NCBI GenBank assembly: GCA_030549775.1
Contig: CM060173.1
Coordinates: 7,166,501-7,230,500 of the forward strand
Source of the DNA: Tamarix chinensis
Taxonomy: Eukaryota > Streptophyta > Magnoliopsida > Caryophyllales > Tamaricaceae
Reading direction: 5' to 3'
DNA length: 64,000 nt
A program made the translations under genes and the position numbers. Each line of letters begins with the position of its first letter. Within the stretch, counting starts at the first letter, position 1. Below, in pieces: positions 1 through 11,578 of this stretch. A model generated the notes under the pieces. That model was not told the DNA's origin. It saw only the letters and a program-made list of their open reading frames with translations, and made no database searches.

Positions 1-1970
1 GAACTTAGCTAAACTAAGTGTCTTAATAAGCACATCAACTGCATTGTCCTCGGTTCTTACTTTCTCAAGCCGCAATTTCCTTCTAGCAAGTACTTATTTG
101 ATAAAATGGAGTTTAACATCAAGATGCATGGTTCTTTTATGATAAAAAAAGATTATTACTAAGGTAAATGGCATTTTGATTATCACACCATACCCTTAAA
201 ACGTCAATAAGCACACTATATCCTTTAACGAGGCCTTTCAACCACAAAGCTTCTTTTATGGTTTCTGTACATGCCACATATTCAACTTATGTTGTGGACA
301 AAGAGACTATCTATTGTAATGTGGATGTCCAACTGATTGTGCAACAAGCTAATTGAAACATACCCTATCACAGACCTCCCAATATCCCTATCCCTAGTAT
401 AATCTAAGTCATAGAACCCTTCCAGCTTCACTTGGTTCTAATCAACCATGCCATAGACCAAACCAACTTCCTTTGTGCCCAATAAATACTTTAGGACCCA
501 CTTAACTATCCTCTAGTGTTCATTTCTTCGGTTTTCCATGAACTTGCTAATTATATTAACTACATTATCCAATTAGGGTTTGGTAAAAATCATAAGATAT
601 AGAATACTACCCACCACATTATTGTAAGGCACTTTCTTTATGTATCCCACATCCTTTTCTATATTAGGACACTGAACTTTGGACAATTTAAAGTGTGCAC
701 CTAGTGGAGTAGAAACTGACATTACATTAGTGAAACCAAACTTACTCAAGACCTTTGTAACATAGGATCATTGAGATAAGAAAAATAACCATGTACCTCT
801 ATCTTTTTCAATATCCATACCCAAAATTCTCTTATAAACTCCTATGTCTTTCATGTCAAAATCCTCATTTAATTGTGTTTTCACTACCAAAATTTGTGAA
901 ACATTCTTGCTACTTAATAACATATCATCAATATACAGTAGTAAGAACACCACTTCTTTTCCCTTTTCATGCTTAAAGTATACACAAGGATTGAATTTAC
1001 TTCTCCTAAAACTAATACTTAGAACATACTTGTCAAACCTTATATTCCACTGCCTTAGGAAATTACTTTAATCCATACAAATATTTCTTTAAAGAACAAA
1101 CCCAATCTTCCTTCCCATTTTACATAAAACCAAAAGTTCGCTTCATTAAAATCTTTTCCTTGAGTTCTCCATGTAAAGATGTTGTTTTTACATCTAATTT
1201 ATCAAGTTCTAAATCATCTTTAGCCACCAAAGTTAGTAGAATCCTAATGGATGTATGCTTCACAACAGGTGAGAAAATCTCCTTAGAGCCTACCCTTTTT
1301 GTACCTGTAAAACCCTAAGTAACTAACCTAGTTTTGTAACTCGATTTTTCTCTAGGTTCAATCCCCTCTTTTAGCTTAAATATCCACTTGTATCCTACTA
1401 GGTTCTTATGCTTGGGTCCAAGTATCATTATATTTGAGTGAATCCATTTCATCCACCATTGTTGTTTACCACTCATAATTTCTATCACTAGTGATAACTT
1501 GTTTAAACTTTACAAGTGCATAAAGTGCATATTCAGCAAGCTCTACATGACCAAACCCTTCACGAGGTTTTACAGCTCTTCAAACCCTATTTATGGCCAG
1601 CTAGTAAATAGCTAATTCATCATGAGCATTAGGTAATAAATTGTCATCATTATAATATTCTTCATCCTAATTATTCACCCTATCTTGATCCACCTTAAGC
1701 TCAAAACTTCTTTTATTACTCATTTTTTATCTACCTTTAGTTCCTACATCATCTTTGTAAAACTCAGATTCTCTAAATCTAAAATCCTTGCTCACAAAAG
1801 TCTTATGAATCTCTTATTCTAGTTAGATAACCTTGTATGCCTTCACACCTTTAGGATAACCAAGAATTACACATTTCATTGCCCTTAGATCTAGCTTTCC
1901 TTCCTTCCTTTGAGCGTAACATATAGAGTCAAAAACTTTTAAATGATTATAGCTCAGTTCCATATTAGAA
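1..1970 (-). mobile_element. Ty1/copia retrotransposon, 3' half of pol (integrase C-terminus, RT, RNase H), degenerate
   Basis: Read on the minus strand, this is the downstream half of a copia polyprotein. Near 1830-1960 the translation carries SYNHLKVF and RAMKCVILGYPKG, the conserved end of copia integrase. Around 915-935 it carries YIDDML, the RT catalytic motif, followed by the DFDMKDIG...ILGMDI block. At 1-60 it reads TEDNAVDVLIKTLSLAKF, the usual C-terminal end of copia RNase H, so the 3' LTR should lie just left of the window. Stops and frameshifts interrupt every part, so it is dead. Its upstream half continues at 10195 after an inserted element. Confidence 0.9.
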
Positions 1971-2015
1971 TGTAATACCCTATTTTTAAAAACTTTAATT
2001 ATAAAATGATAATTA
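1971..2015 (+). repeat. 5' LTR stub of element A
   Basis: About 45 bases starting TGTAATACCCTATTTTT match the start of the 3' LTR at 6966, including the later run TTAATTATAAAAT. The match stops abruptly and gag sequence follows, so most of the 5' LTR and the primer-binding site have been deleted. Confidence 0.7.
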
Positions 2016-2640
2016 TGGAGTGGAAAATGAGGAAATGAAGATGCACTACTTGAATGCTTGCATCCAGAAGTTGCACTCAAGTTCTTTCCCTACCCTATTT
2101 GATATGTTTGAGAAGGCGAATAAAGTCACAGAGGCTTTCCAACTCGGGGTTAGTGAGACCTTAGGGAACAAAAGGAAGTCAGAAGTTCCAGATAGTGATC
2201 ATAGGATTCAGTCTCTGACATGAGGCCAGACTAGTCAGCACTAGGGTAGCCAGGTTGGGTTCCATAGTGGAGTAAGCCAATGTCAGATCAGGCACTACCA
2301 CTGCAAGAGATGTGGATGAGACCACCCAGGGAGAACTTATGATGGTCATCTAGTCCAATGCTACAATTTTGGTAAACATTGTCATAATAATTTTAAGTGT
2401 TTCCAGACACCCCAATATGGAGCTTAGACGATGCAGGTGTAACTATTGAGTTTGGTAACCTACTAGCAGTAGTTAGTGTAAAGAACCCCACAACTAGCAA
2501 GTAGCTCACAAAGTTGAGACAGTAAGGGTAAGCCTCTGAATTATCATTCACCGCCGTAGGGAAGTAATATGAGTCAAGGATTTGGAACTGGGAATGCCTA
2601 GAGAGATCTAATGTTTTGGGTAATCTGTCTTATTAATCAA
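2016..2640 (+). pseudogene. gypsy-type gag remnant with a damaged zinc knuckle
   Basis: The open part (about 2020-2223) gives a charged, lysine-rich gag-like protein of 67 residues. After a stop, the same strand continues with CKRCG near 2300 and CYNFGKHCHNNFKC near 2356-2400. The latter fits the CX2CX4HX4C retroviral-type knuckle with the second Cys replaced by Phe. Gag packages element RNA. The order capsid tail then knuckle supports gag, but stops and the lost Cys mean it cannot work. No protease, RT or integrase sequence follows before the inserted solo LTR. Confidence 0.6.
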
Positions 2641-3395
2641 TTAGAGGCATATGCTTAGGATAGGGATTTGGAAAACTGTAACACCCCAAAATTTAATTTT
2701 TTAAAAAAATAACCCTTTCAATTTAAAACTGTAAATTTTGGGAATGCTACCGCCATACTTAGTACCAGATCGGCTCACTCCTACCGTCCCAGTACCAAGT
2801 GCTAAGGCTAAGGAAAACAACTCACATCAGTATTATATAATGCAGAGTTCACAAATAAGGAAATTAGAGTACGCATACGTTCTTACATAATTCGAATTAC
2901 TAGAGATAGTTTTTCAGAGAAGAGAATAGCGACAATAATAAAATTGTTTCTGAAGTTTCACATGATTAAAATAAAACCAGGAATAATAATCTCAATGGAA
3001 AAACCGGCCACGCCACTCCTAGGACATAGAATCCAGCCCAATCATCACTCGGCCCCACCTGATGTCCCATAGACATCTATGGTATCGAAATAAGCATCTC
3101 CTACCTACAACATATCAGACGGGCCTTCTACTCTTGGGAATGAGTAACACCCATAAAAAGGGTGATCAGCACGCTACGTACTATGTAAGGTAACCGAGCA
3201 CTAAGGCCAACACATAAGCACATAAAATCATGCAAGATAATAAAAAGAGCATAAACCAACATAATAACATAAAGGAATATGAACATTCAGATGAATACAC
3301 CAAGATCCCATATAGTCCAGATTAATTACTTAATTAATCCTTTATCGAATTTATTTTCACACCATACTCTTTATCAAGTCCATACGAGTACGGGA

Positions 3396-3690
3396 ACCCC
3401 ATTATTTTAGCCGGTGGATTGGTCTCCAGGGTACTCCGGCACCTGGCCACTATTTTAGCCAGTGAATCGGTCACTAGGGTAACATACCCTACCACTATTT
3501 TATGCCGGTGGATCGATCTGGCCCCTTCTTGTACGATGTTCCACTGTAAGTATTAGTGTCTTTTACGACTTAGAACAACTGTAGGGTTTGGTTTATTGAG
3601 CTCGGGATCCTCCACTATTATAACCGGTAGAGCGGTTGCCTAGGGTAACATACCCTACCACTATTATATGCCGGTGGATAGGTCTGGTCC
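3396..3690. repeat. Subterminal array of a CCGGTGGAT-type motif in solo LTR B
   Basis: A unit close to CCACTATTTTATGCCGGTGG followed by ATNGGTCT recurs near 3400, 3450, 3490, 3613 and 3657 with irregular spacing. Each is paired with a short GGGTA/TACCCT segment. Spacing and sequence vary, so it is a dispersed array rather than a clean tandem. Confidence 0.7.
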
Positions 3691-3839
3691 TGACTCAACA
3701 TCTTCCACTTTAAGTGATTAATATTTTAAGTAGCTTATTCAGGAACCTATACCAAGACATGCAAGCCTAACACCTACCATGCTTACCCTTCAACTTTAGT
3801 TAATCACTCCAACCCTAGTTAACCACCACCACCAGAGTT

Positions 3840-4076
3840 AATCATGACATACCCTAACACCCATGCAACCCTAACTCCATGCAAACCCTAACTCCCATGC
3901 AAACCCTAGTTCTACGTAAACCCTACTTCCATGCAAACCCTAACTCCCATGCAAACACTAATACCACCATGCAACCATTAATACCACCATGCAACCCTAA
4001 TACCACCACACAACCATTAATACCGCCATACAACCCTAATACCACCATGCAAACCCTAATACCACCATGCAAGGTC
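3840..4076. repeat. 17-19-bp minisatellite with telomere-like CCCTAA units
   Basis: Units of the form CCATGCAAACCCTAACTC (3877-3960) pass into units of the form AATACCACCATGCAACCCT (3958-4075). About a dozen copies can be counted. Most include CCCTAA, the plant telomere hexamer complement core, once per unit. The reading frames across it on both strands are repeat artefacts. Confidence 0.8.
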
Positions 4077-4499
4077 ATATAATGCTTAGACCACTCCCAC
4101 ATTAATTCGTACCATAACACCACATCCCACGACCTACATGCATGTCTTATGGACCACATCAATCATATTAAAAGTACAACTTATACATATCATATGCATA
4201 CCATAAAATAACATATGAACATATCTCAACTCCACATCATACTACATATACAATAGATATAAGATACACTTAAAACGTATTATATTGCATGTCACATGGC
4301 AAGTAAGGCATGTAAAACACATTACACACAACTGCCTTAGATACACCCTTACCTAAAATGTCATCAGCCTTGGAGCATGCTCCTATACCTCTTGAGGGCT
4401 TTGACTGGGCTCACCTATTATGGGGGAAAAAATAGAATTAAGTTCCCACCTAAAAATACTATTATTTACTAACTTATCCTAAGACTTGGTTTTTAATTA

Positions 4500-5116
4500 A
4501 AATAATACTATACTAATAATAACTATACAAAATACTAATAATAATAATAATAATGATATCAATGTAATTTAAAATAAAAGGTGATATAAGGGTTTCTACC
4601 CTTCATCAAAATAATGTTAATAATGATAGTAGTAGTAGTAATAATAATAATACTAACAATATTAAAAATATTAGTAATACTAATAATAGTAATAATAATA
4701 TTAATATTAATATTAATAGAAATACTAAAATTACAAGGTAGGGTTTTCGACCCTACCTCCAAATAATGAAGTACTATTCAATAATAGTAATAATAATATT
4801 AATAACATATATTACTTATAATAATATTAAAAATAATAAAGATAATAATAATAATAATATTGATATTAATAATAGGAAAAATAGTAATATTAATAATAAA
4901 ATACAATCCTGTGAAACCTTAACCTAAAATAGGGCTTCGGCCCTTCAGGATAAATATTAGAAATAATAAAATAATAATACTAATAATAATAATATTAATA
5001 ATGATAATAAAACTTATAATAATACAAATAAATGCTTATAATTCGAAACTAACCACTTAATTAACTCAAGACTACTCTCGACCCTACTAAGAAAATTTAG
5101 CATTAATATTACATCC

Positions 5117-5173
<57 letters not shown>

Positions 5174-5205
5174 TATTATTATTATTATTATTATTATTAT
5201 CGAAT
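4500..5205. repeat. AAT/ATT trinucleotide region ending in an (AAT)n(ATT)n palindrome
   Basis: Impure AAT and TAA repeats run through 4500-5040 with short unique islands. At 5117-5172 there is an almost pure (AAT)n tract directly followed by (ATT)n to about 5200, which is self-complementary. Confidence 0.9.
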
Positions 5206-6765
5206 AAATATTGAAAATTGGAATAAAAATAGGATAAATTTAAATAAATAGGGGAGAAGGGCTTAGAGGGTCTAGGGTTTCACCTTGAGTCGGTAGAGAT
5301 GGGCGGCACCGGTGGTGGTGCATGGCGGTAGTGACGGTGGCTGGAAAAGAGGGTAAAAAGGAAAAAAGTTGGGGTTTGAGAAAAATAGATGAAGAACAAA
5401 GGTGATGGTTGAGGTGTTGGTGGTAGCCTAGGCTGAGAGGAGTAAAGTGAGGGTGGTGGTGCGGTAAGGGGTGACGGTAGAGGTGGAGAAAAAGAGGGGA
5501 GGAAAAGGAAAGAGGAGAAAAGAAGATTATGGCTAGGTGGAGGAGGATTAGTAGCAACTTTTGGCTGGTGCAAAAGGCAACAGAAGTGGCGGATGTGGTG
5601 GCTGATGGTGGCTCGAGGGTTGCGGGGTTAAAATTTTAGTTTGATGGGCAAGGGACTTTGCACGGCTATGGTGGCTCGTGCGAGAAGAATCGAGGAAGAT
5701 GGGTGGCTCAGCTAGCTAGAGGGAGGTGCAGGAAAGGCTGTGGTAGGTAGAGGTGGCGGCGTAGTTGGCTGACGGTGGAGGAAAGGTCATCTGAAGTCGC
5801 AGTGGTGCACATATTAGCTCTTAGGGTTTCGGGGAAAGAAATTTCGAAAACACACAAACAATGGGTATTTATAGAGTTTAGAGGGAATGGTAGAGTTATG
5901 GGGGTGAGCAAGAGGGTATTGTATGTTGGGTTTGGGGTGGCCGGCGGCGATGGTCGAGGTCGACCCTTTGCGAAGGAATAGGGAGAAATCAAGCGAGAGA
6001 TGAGGAAAATAGATTATACCAAGTTGATTTGCAAGTCAAGGGGAAGATAAAGAGGGGAGAGATGGCTGGCCAAGTCAAGCGTGGCCGACGGTGCCATTTT
6101 TGGGGTTTAAAGGTGCAGGTCGACGGCTAAGGAGGAAGGAGGAAGAAGGAGGTGAAATGGGTGGCCGGGGAAAAGGAAAAGAAAAGGGAGAAGAACAGGC
6201 CAGCTGGAGTCGGTTATAATGTTTTAAATGGAATGCGGCGTTTCAAGAAGAAAAGACACAGAACGCAGTATTTCAGTTGTCGAAGGAAGGAAGAAAGAAC
6301 GGCGCTGGGCCGTGGGAGAAGAAGAAGAAAAGGATTGGGCCGCATCGGCACGCCCAATCGGTAGGAAGAGAAAAAAGAAAAAGAAGAAAAAGAAAGAAAA
6401 CGAAAGAAAAGAAAGAAAAAGCAGGCAAGAAAAAGAAAAAGGAAAAAAGGAAAATTTAAGTGTCTTGGGGTTAAATAAATTAATTAGAATATTTTGGGTA
6501 TTTAAAATAGAAATATTAAAATAATATAATATTAAATTTTCTTTTTAGGCTAATTTAGGGTTTTTAAAAGATTTTTCCTAAATTCCTTTTTTAACTAGCA
6601 AAAAGCCCAATTTTTCCTTTATAAAAATATTTATAAATTCCTTATTAATTTGCCCTAAATAAATCCTTCCCATATCAAATGAAACAATTAATTAAATTAA
6701 TTACTTAATAAATCCTTATGTAATTATACTTCTTAAAATAAATATTTTTGGGGCATTTCAAAAAC

Positions 6766-6965
6766 CCTCTTTCCTGTATTTTAACCATTCTTACTTTGAC
6801 TGCCTGAGTTCATTAACCTTATATGATACATGTTGGATTGTTCTTGAGATAAGCATGATAATGTTTAGGGGCAGTGACCCCCATGTGTTATGTGGGCCTT
6901 ATGTGTTTAACCTGTGTGGTGTGGTGTGGACTTCGGGGATGAAGTCTCTTTTTAAGGGGTAGTAA
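6766..6965 (+). other. Pre-LTR tail and polypurine tract of element A
   Basis: The segment ends ACTTCGGGGATGAAGTCTC, then TTTTTAAGGGGTAG at 6949-6962. This resembles the end of plant gypsy pol-region sequence and its polypurine tract, placed immediately before an LTR start. It sets the plus-strand orientation of element A. Confidence 0.65.
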
Positions 6966-9900
6966 TATAGTACCCTATTTTTTTGAAACCTTAATTATAA
7001 AATAATAATTATGTGTAATTAGTTATAATAGTTATCTTAAGAGGTTTTATACTAAATATGTGTATTATTATAACATATTAGATATAGATTTGATTAGGTT
7101 AAAATTTGATAGAAATAGAATCATTAAATTTAATCCTAGTTATACCCTAACCTAAATCTAATTCTAAACCCGTATAATTTATTTCTTCTTTTCTCCTTCC
7201 TATTTTATTTCTTTTTTCTTTCACCTGCCAACTCTCTCTTTTCCTTTATTCTTCCTCCTCTTCTCTTGCATGATACAGTCCCTGCCAAGCTCCATCTTCT
7301 ACTCCCTACCCCTATCATTTCCCCCTCCTCATCCTACACATAAGGGTCTCCCTTGAAAAAATTTACCCGATCACCCATCCCCTTCTCCTTCTCTGTGTCC
7401 AACCTACACACACACACACACTCACACACTCACATATATGACACGTTAAATTCCCAACCAACCTCCCTTCCTTCCTCCATTTTTCTGTCAAAACTTAGCA
7501 CCACCAAACTCAACCTTCTTCCCTCCATATCACTCCTCCTTATTACCAAACAAGCCTAAAACCACCACAACCCCTAGAAATTTCCAACTTTCCTATATCC
7601 CTTCCCCTACCTGCACACACTCCCACCATAACACACCCTCCACCACTAGTTTTTATTACCCCACCTCACCTCCCACCACCAAATGAACCAAATGAATCCA
7701 CCCCCATTCCTTCAACAAAGGTTGTTGATCCTCCCCCCTTGCTACACCTACAACCACTGATCCATTTACTATGGCTTCTATAATTTTCACCATAGCACAC
7801 CTCATCTTTTGGATCCTTTTGTCATTCCTCACACCCTAGAAACAAAAAAATTTGTTGTTGATCCCCCTTCTCCTTGGTTTTGCCTCTCTTTGTTGCATGG
7901 TGTTCCTCCATTGTCACACCATTTTAGCATCTTTAACTGATTAAACTCCTAACCTTTTTCTGACTCATTTTTATTTAATGTTGGTTATTGATTGTGTTAT
8001 ATTAAAATGATAATATATGTGTTATGTGTGTTGATATAAGGGTTTTGAAGAGGTTGAGTGGAGACTAAAATTGGATGAATCTTTCTTTGATTTATCACTT
8101 AAATAAGAGGTAATCGCATCCTTCTACTGAGATGTGAAATCATGTGGTGACACATAAAAGTTATTATATGTTTAGGGTATGATTTATGCAAGAGTTTTGA
8201 AAGAATATACATATGTGTTATACTCCAAAGTTTTACATTAGGTATGCAAGTGTTATTAATAGGTGTGAAACATGGAAGTATGATATTAAATGATTAGCAT
8301 GCATCGGACATTTTATATATGCATGAATATTTTGTTGAATGATCAATTTATGCATGTCTATAGTTTTTTTAGGGTTTTTATCTTGTCAATACTATGATGT
8401 AAATTCCATGATAAGTATACCATGATTATATTTGCATGGTATATAGGGATTGATAAAATGCATAAAAGCATAGACACATTATTAGGGTTGGCATATGACA
8501 ATTATCATTCGCATGTTCTAGGGTTAGAAATATATCCTTACATGCACCATGACGTACATTGCATAGTAAATGTTGTATCATGCTATAAATATGTACATAG
8601 ATGTTGCATAGAATAAATGACACGTTAGAAATACATGATTAGGGTTTGCAGGCTTAACTCACTAAATGCATGAAAAGTGGATAATACAGTCAATCACTAA
8701 ATTATAAATATTACCTATGTGCTAAGATATTGTAAATCATTATGTTTTATCCTTTTCATGACAAATTCTCTAATGATAAAATATGGTTCAAAAGTTGGAT
8801 ACTAATTATGAAATTAGGGATTCAAGGGCATTTCAGTCATTTTGAACATAATGCATCTTTCATGAATAACTAGACATAAGATGATCTTAGAATATTGATA
8901 GGTTGACCTTAGTGTTGAATTAGATATTTACTTAGACCGTTGAACTTAGGGTTGACTTGGATAATTATAAATAAAGGAAAAATGGATAATTATAGAAATG
9001 GAAATAATTATGCAATATGTGCTTTCTATGGTTACCTTATAAAAAATTAATAATTAAAGTGGAAGACCTTGAATTTGAAAATGATTTATCTATTGGGGTA
9101 ACTTCCCTAGAGATAAGGTAAGAGCTCTCGATTTGTTTAGTTCATTGGTGTATCATTGTGCTCCAGTAAGGCCCTAATCTACTCTATAGATGACCTATAA
9201 GTCTATAGAGGGTATCGATACTTAAAGATTAGGTGTCTTAGGTGTGGAGGGTAATGCGTTGCCTTTTGTAATAGTATAATTAGAGTGATGTTATTCCTCT
9301 AAGTTGGATGGTTGTAAGGGTACTGTGTTGCCTTGTGCACCAGTATGACTGGTGTACTTTTATGTCTCTAGGTTATTATTGTATCCCCCTCAAGTAATTA
9401 AAAAAAATAATTACTGTGTGAAAATATTAATGGGTTATTCTAGATTACTGTTTTGGTAGATCTCATTGTGCGCTACTTGTTTTGGTAGTTGTCATAGTGA
9501 TCTAACCTAGTTTTTGGACTAAATTGGATGATTTGATTTATTAGTGCCCTACTGTGGAATTAGAATTGATATGGATTGTTTTTTCATTATTTTCCTCTAT
9601 ACTTTACCTCGGTATTTAGGTTTCTTTTGACTATATCGGTTGTGGCCATTTTATGATTGCATGATTTTATTAATGTATCTATGCTATATTCTTATATATG
9701 TGTGTCCATGTGGCCTTGCATGTTAGTGTTGGGTAATGGCTTACTCATTATCATAGTAATGATGGATTCCATTCATAGTCCTCTACCTATTAAATGGGAA
9801 GTGTTTACTTTGTAGGAATATTTTGAGGGTTTAACTTGATGGCTTCTATTAGAGGGTTGAGAGCTAAAACTATCCCATGATCGCCATGACATTTTTTTTA

Positions 9901-10194
9901 TTCGGATATTCCTTGAACTCTTAATTCCCTTACTATTTCTCCTTTTATCATATTATAATTGATTTACCTAATTATTTTATATTTATCAAGACAATATAAT
10001 TTGTAATGAAATATCTATTTTCTTCTTACACTATAAATGTTATTTATGTACACTAACGTTTTAGCCTTATTGCTTAATCTAATAATGGTAGAGGATGCCA
10101 GACTTATACTGAATCTGGTGGTAATACATGTTGTCTTCTATAGTTAATGCTTCACAAAATGAAATTTTTAAGTAGTAAATTTAGGGATGTTATG
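6966..10194 (+). repeat. 3' LTR of element A, about 3.2 kb
   Basis: It starts with a mutated TGTAATACCC (TATAGTACCC) and ends GGGATGTTATG. The last 100 bases align by eye with the end of the solo LTR at 25303-29293 (shared GGTAATAC/GGTAACAC, GTTAATGC and AGTAGTAAATT-type blocks). The interior also aligns with that LTR and with 63650-63830 (TCTACTCTATAG and CCTATAAG...GGGTA blocks). A pyrimidine-rich stretch with a short CA run lies at 7190-7720. No gene is visible. Confidence 0.75.
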
Positions 10195-11578
10195 CAGACC
10201 GCCTCTCATAGGGTGTATCAAGATCAATGATAACTTATGGACATCTATTAATCAAGTATACTGTAGTTTTTGCAACCTCAGCTCAATAACTCTTAGGTAG
10301 TCTAGAAGTGAATAACATGCACCTCACCCTTTCAAATATAGTCATGTTCATCCTTTCCACACGATCACTTTGATATGGAGCACCCTTAACAATCAAATGC
10401 CTAACAATGTCATTAATTTTACAAATTGTATCGAATTCATCATTACAACACTCTAAACCCTTGTCAATCCAATGCATTTTAAGCTTCCTTTTTAACTCAT
10501 CCTTATTTTTAAGGAAATAGATCCACACTGTCCTAGAATAATCATTAATAATAATAATAATCAAGAAATACCTGGCTTCTCCTCTGGAAATTATTCTTGC
10601 TGGTGCCCACAAATCTTCATGTACATAGTTTAAGTTATCCTTTGTCTTGTATATGCTCGAACTAAATTTCATCCTACAAGACTTCCCTAATGCAAATTGT
10701 TCATAGAAATATAAGTCCTACATCTTCTCACTTTCAAGGAAGCCTTTTTTTTTTACAAACACTTTCAATACTTTCTCACTTACATTCAAATTTTCTAAAA
10801 TATTTTATTGAAGAACATATAACCTATTCATTAGTGCTTCTTTAAGCACTGACATTAATCCTTTCAAAATCTTTAAAGTTCTCTGTTGTGCCTTCATTAC
10901 AAAACCTTCACTGTCGAGAGTCTAAAGTGATATCAAATTCCTTTTAAGGTCTGGAACATGTCTGACATTATTCAAGTTAAACTTAACTCCATTGCTAACA
11001 ACAATTTGTAATGTCCTAATGCCAACTATTGAACATGCCTTGTTATAACCCATTAAAACATGATCACATCTCACCTTTGCATAATTAAGGAACCTCAACC
11101 TATTATATGTCATATGAAAAGTGCAACTTGTATCCAAAAATCAATCTTGATCATTCTTGGCACTGGATACCACCAATACTTCTACACTTTCACAACCCTT
11201 TTACACTACTTCAGCCTCAGCATGATCAAATGTCTTTCCATGATATTTCTTCCAACAAAATGACTTATTTCCTCTCTTAAGACACTAGTTATTAAATTGA
11301 CCCTTTTGTGACAATAAACACATTTCTTTGAAGTCTTAGATTGAGATGGAGAATGATTATTACCTTTTCTAAACTTCTTTTCTCTCTTATCTGATCTTCC
11401 CCTAGTGTAAAGACCCTCAACACTAGCTTCTTCTTTTTGAAATTGTTATCTTTGTAACTCCTTAGATATTATTATTGTTACAACATCTTTTAGTGTTAGA
11501 TAATCCTTACGGCCATATAACACGGTGTTAACAAAGTGTTCATATTTATCAACCAGCAGTGAGTTTAGTTGTGAGGTC
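10195..11578 (-). mobile_element. Ty1/copia retrotransposon, 5' half (gag end, protease, integrase core), degenerate
   Basis: Minus-strand continuation of the element at 1-1970. From right to left: a gag tail with KYEHFVNTVLYGR (near 11500-11570); a damaged knuckle CVYCHKR (near 11290-11325); the protease/pre-integrase block with DTSCTFHMT and VRHVPDLKRNLISL (10922-11137); and the integrase core with VHEDLWAP, NDYSRTVWIYFL, GAPYQ and ERMNMTIFERVRCML (10283-10672). Stops occur near 10280 and between blocks. The gag reading is cut at about 11578, where unrelated AT-rich sequence begins, so a further rearrangement or insertion removed the gag start and 5' LTR. Confidence 0.88.

Larger units (their letters stand above)
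2677..6760 (-). mobile_element. Solo LTR, 4,084 bp, inserted in element A (element B)
   Basis: The left end is TGTAACACCCC and the right end GGGGCATTTCA, a near-mirror pair bounded by TG and CA. The 5 bases outside are identical: AAAAC at 2672-2676 and at 6761-6765. A perfect 5-bp duplication plus TG...CA ends and no internal coding sequence defines a solo LTR left by LTR-LTR recombination. A TATA-like CTATAAATACCC read on the minus strand (near 5866-5877) and a pyrimidine-rich run on that strand (5240-6470) suggest minus-strand transcription. It contains the minisatellites and trinucleotide tracts listed separately. Its ends resemble those of the LTR at 24403. Confidence 0.85.
1971..10194 (+). 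mobile_element. Ty3/gypsy-like LTR retrotransposon remnant inserted in the copia element (element A)
   Basis: The left end begins TGTAATACCC and the right end closes with a mutated GTTATG (expected GTTACA). Outside these ends the copia integrase reading resumes in register: ERRS from about 10197-10215 is followed by NMELSYNH from about 1945-1967. This fixes the borders to within a few bases. The flanking 5-mers (TAGAA at 1966-1970, CAGAC at 10195-10199) match at three of five positions, as expected for an old target duplication. Order on the plus strand: 45-bp LTR stub, gag remnant, inserted solo LTR, non-coding tail, polypurine tract, 3' LTR. No pol sequence is visible. Confidence 0.8.

Noticed and set aside
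3879..4162. Open frames on both strands with Pro/Asn/Thr- or Gly/Val-rich repeats
   Set aside because: They are direct readings of the CCCTAA minisatellite.
5240..5573. Pro/Ser/His-rich frames on the minus strand, and Lys/Glu/Arg-rich frames at 6152-6524 on the plus strand
   Set aside because: Strand-biased purine/pyrimidine sequence of the solo LTR gives long frames without any motif.
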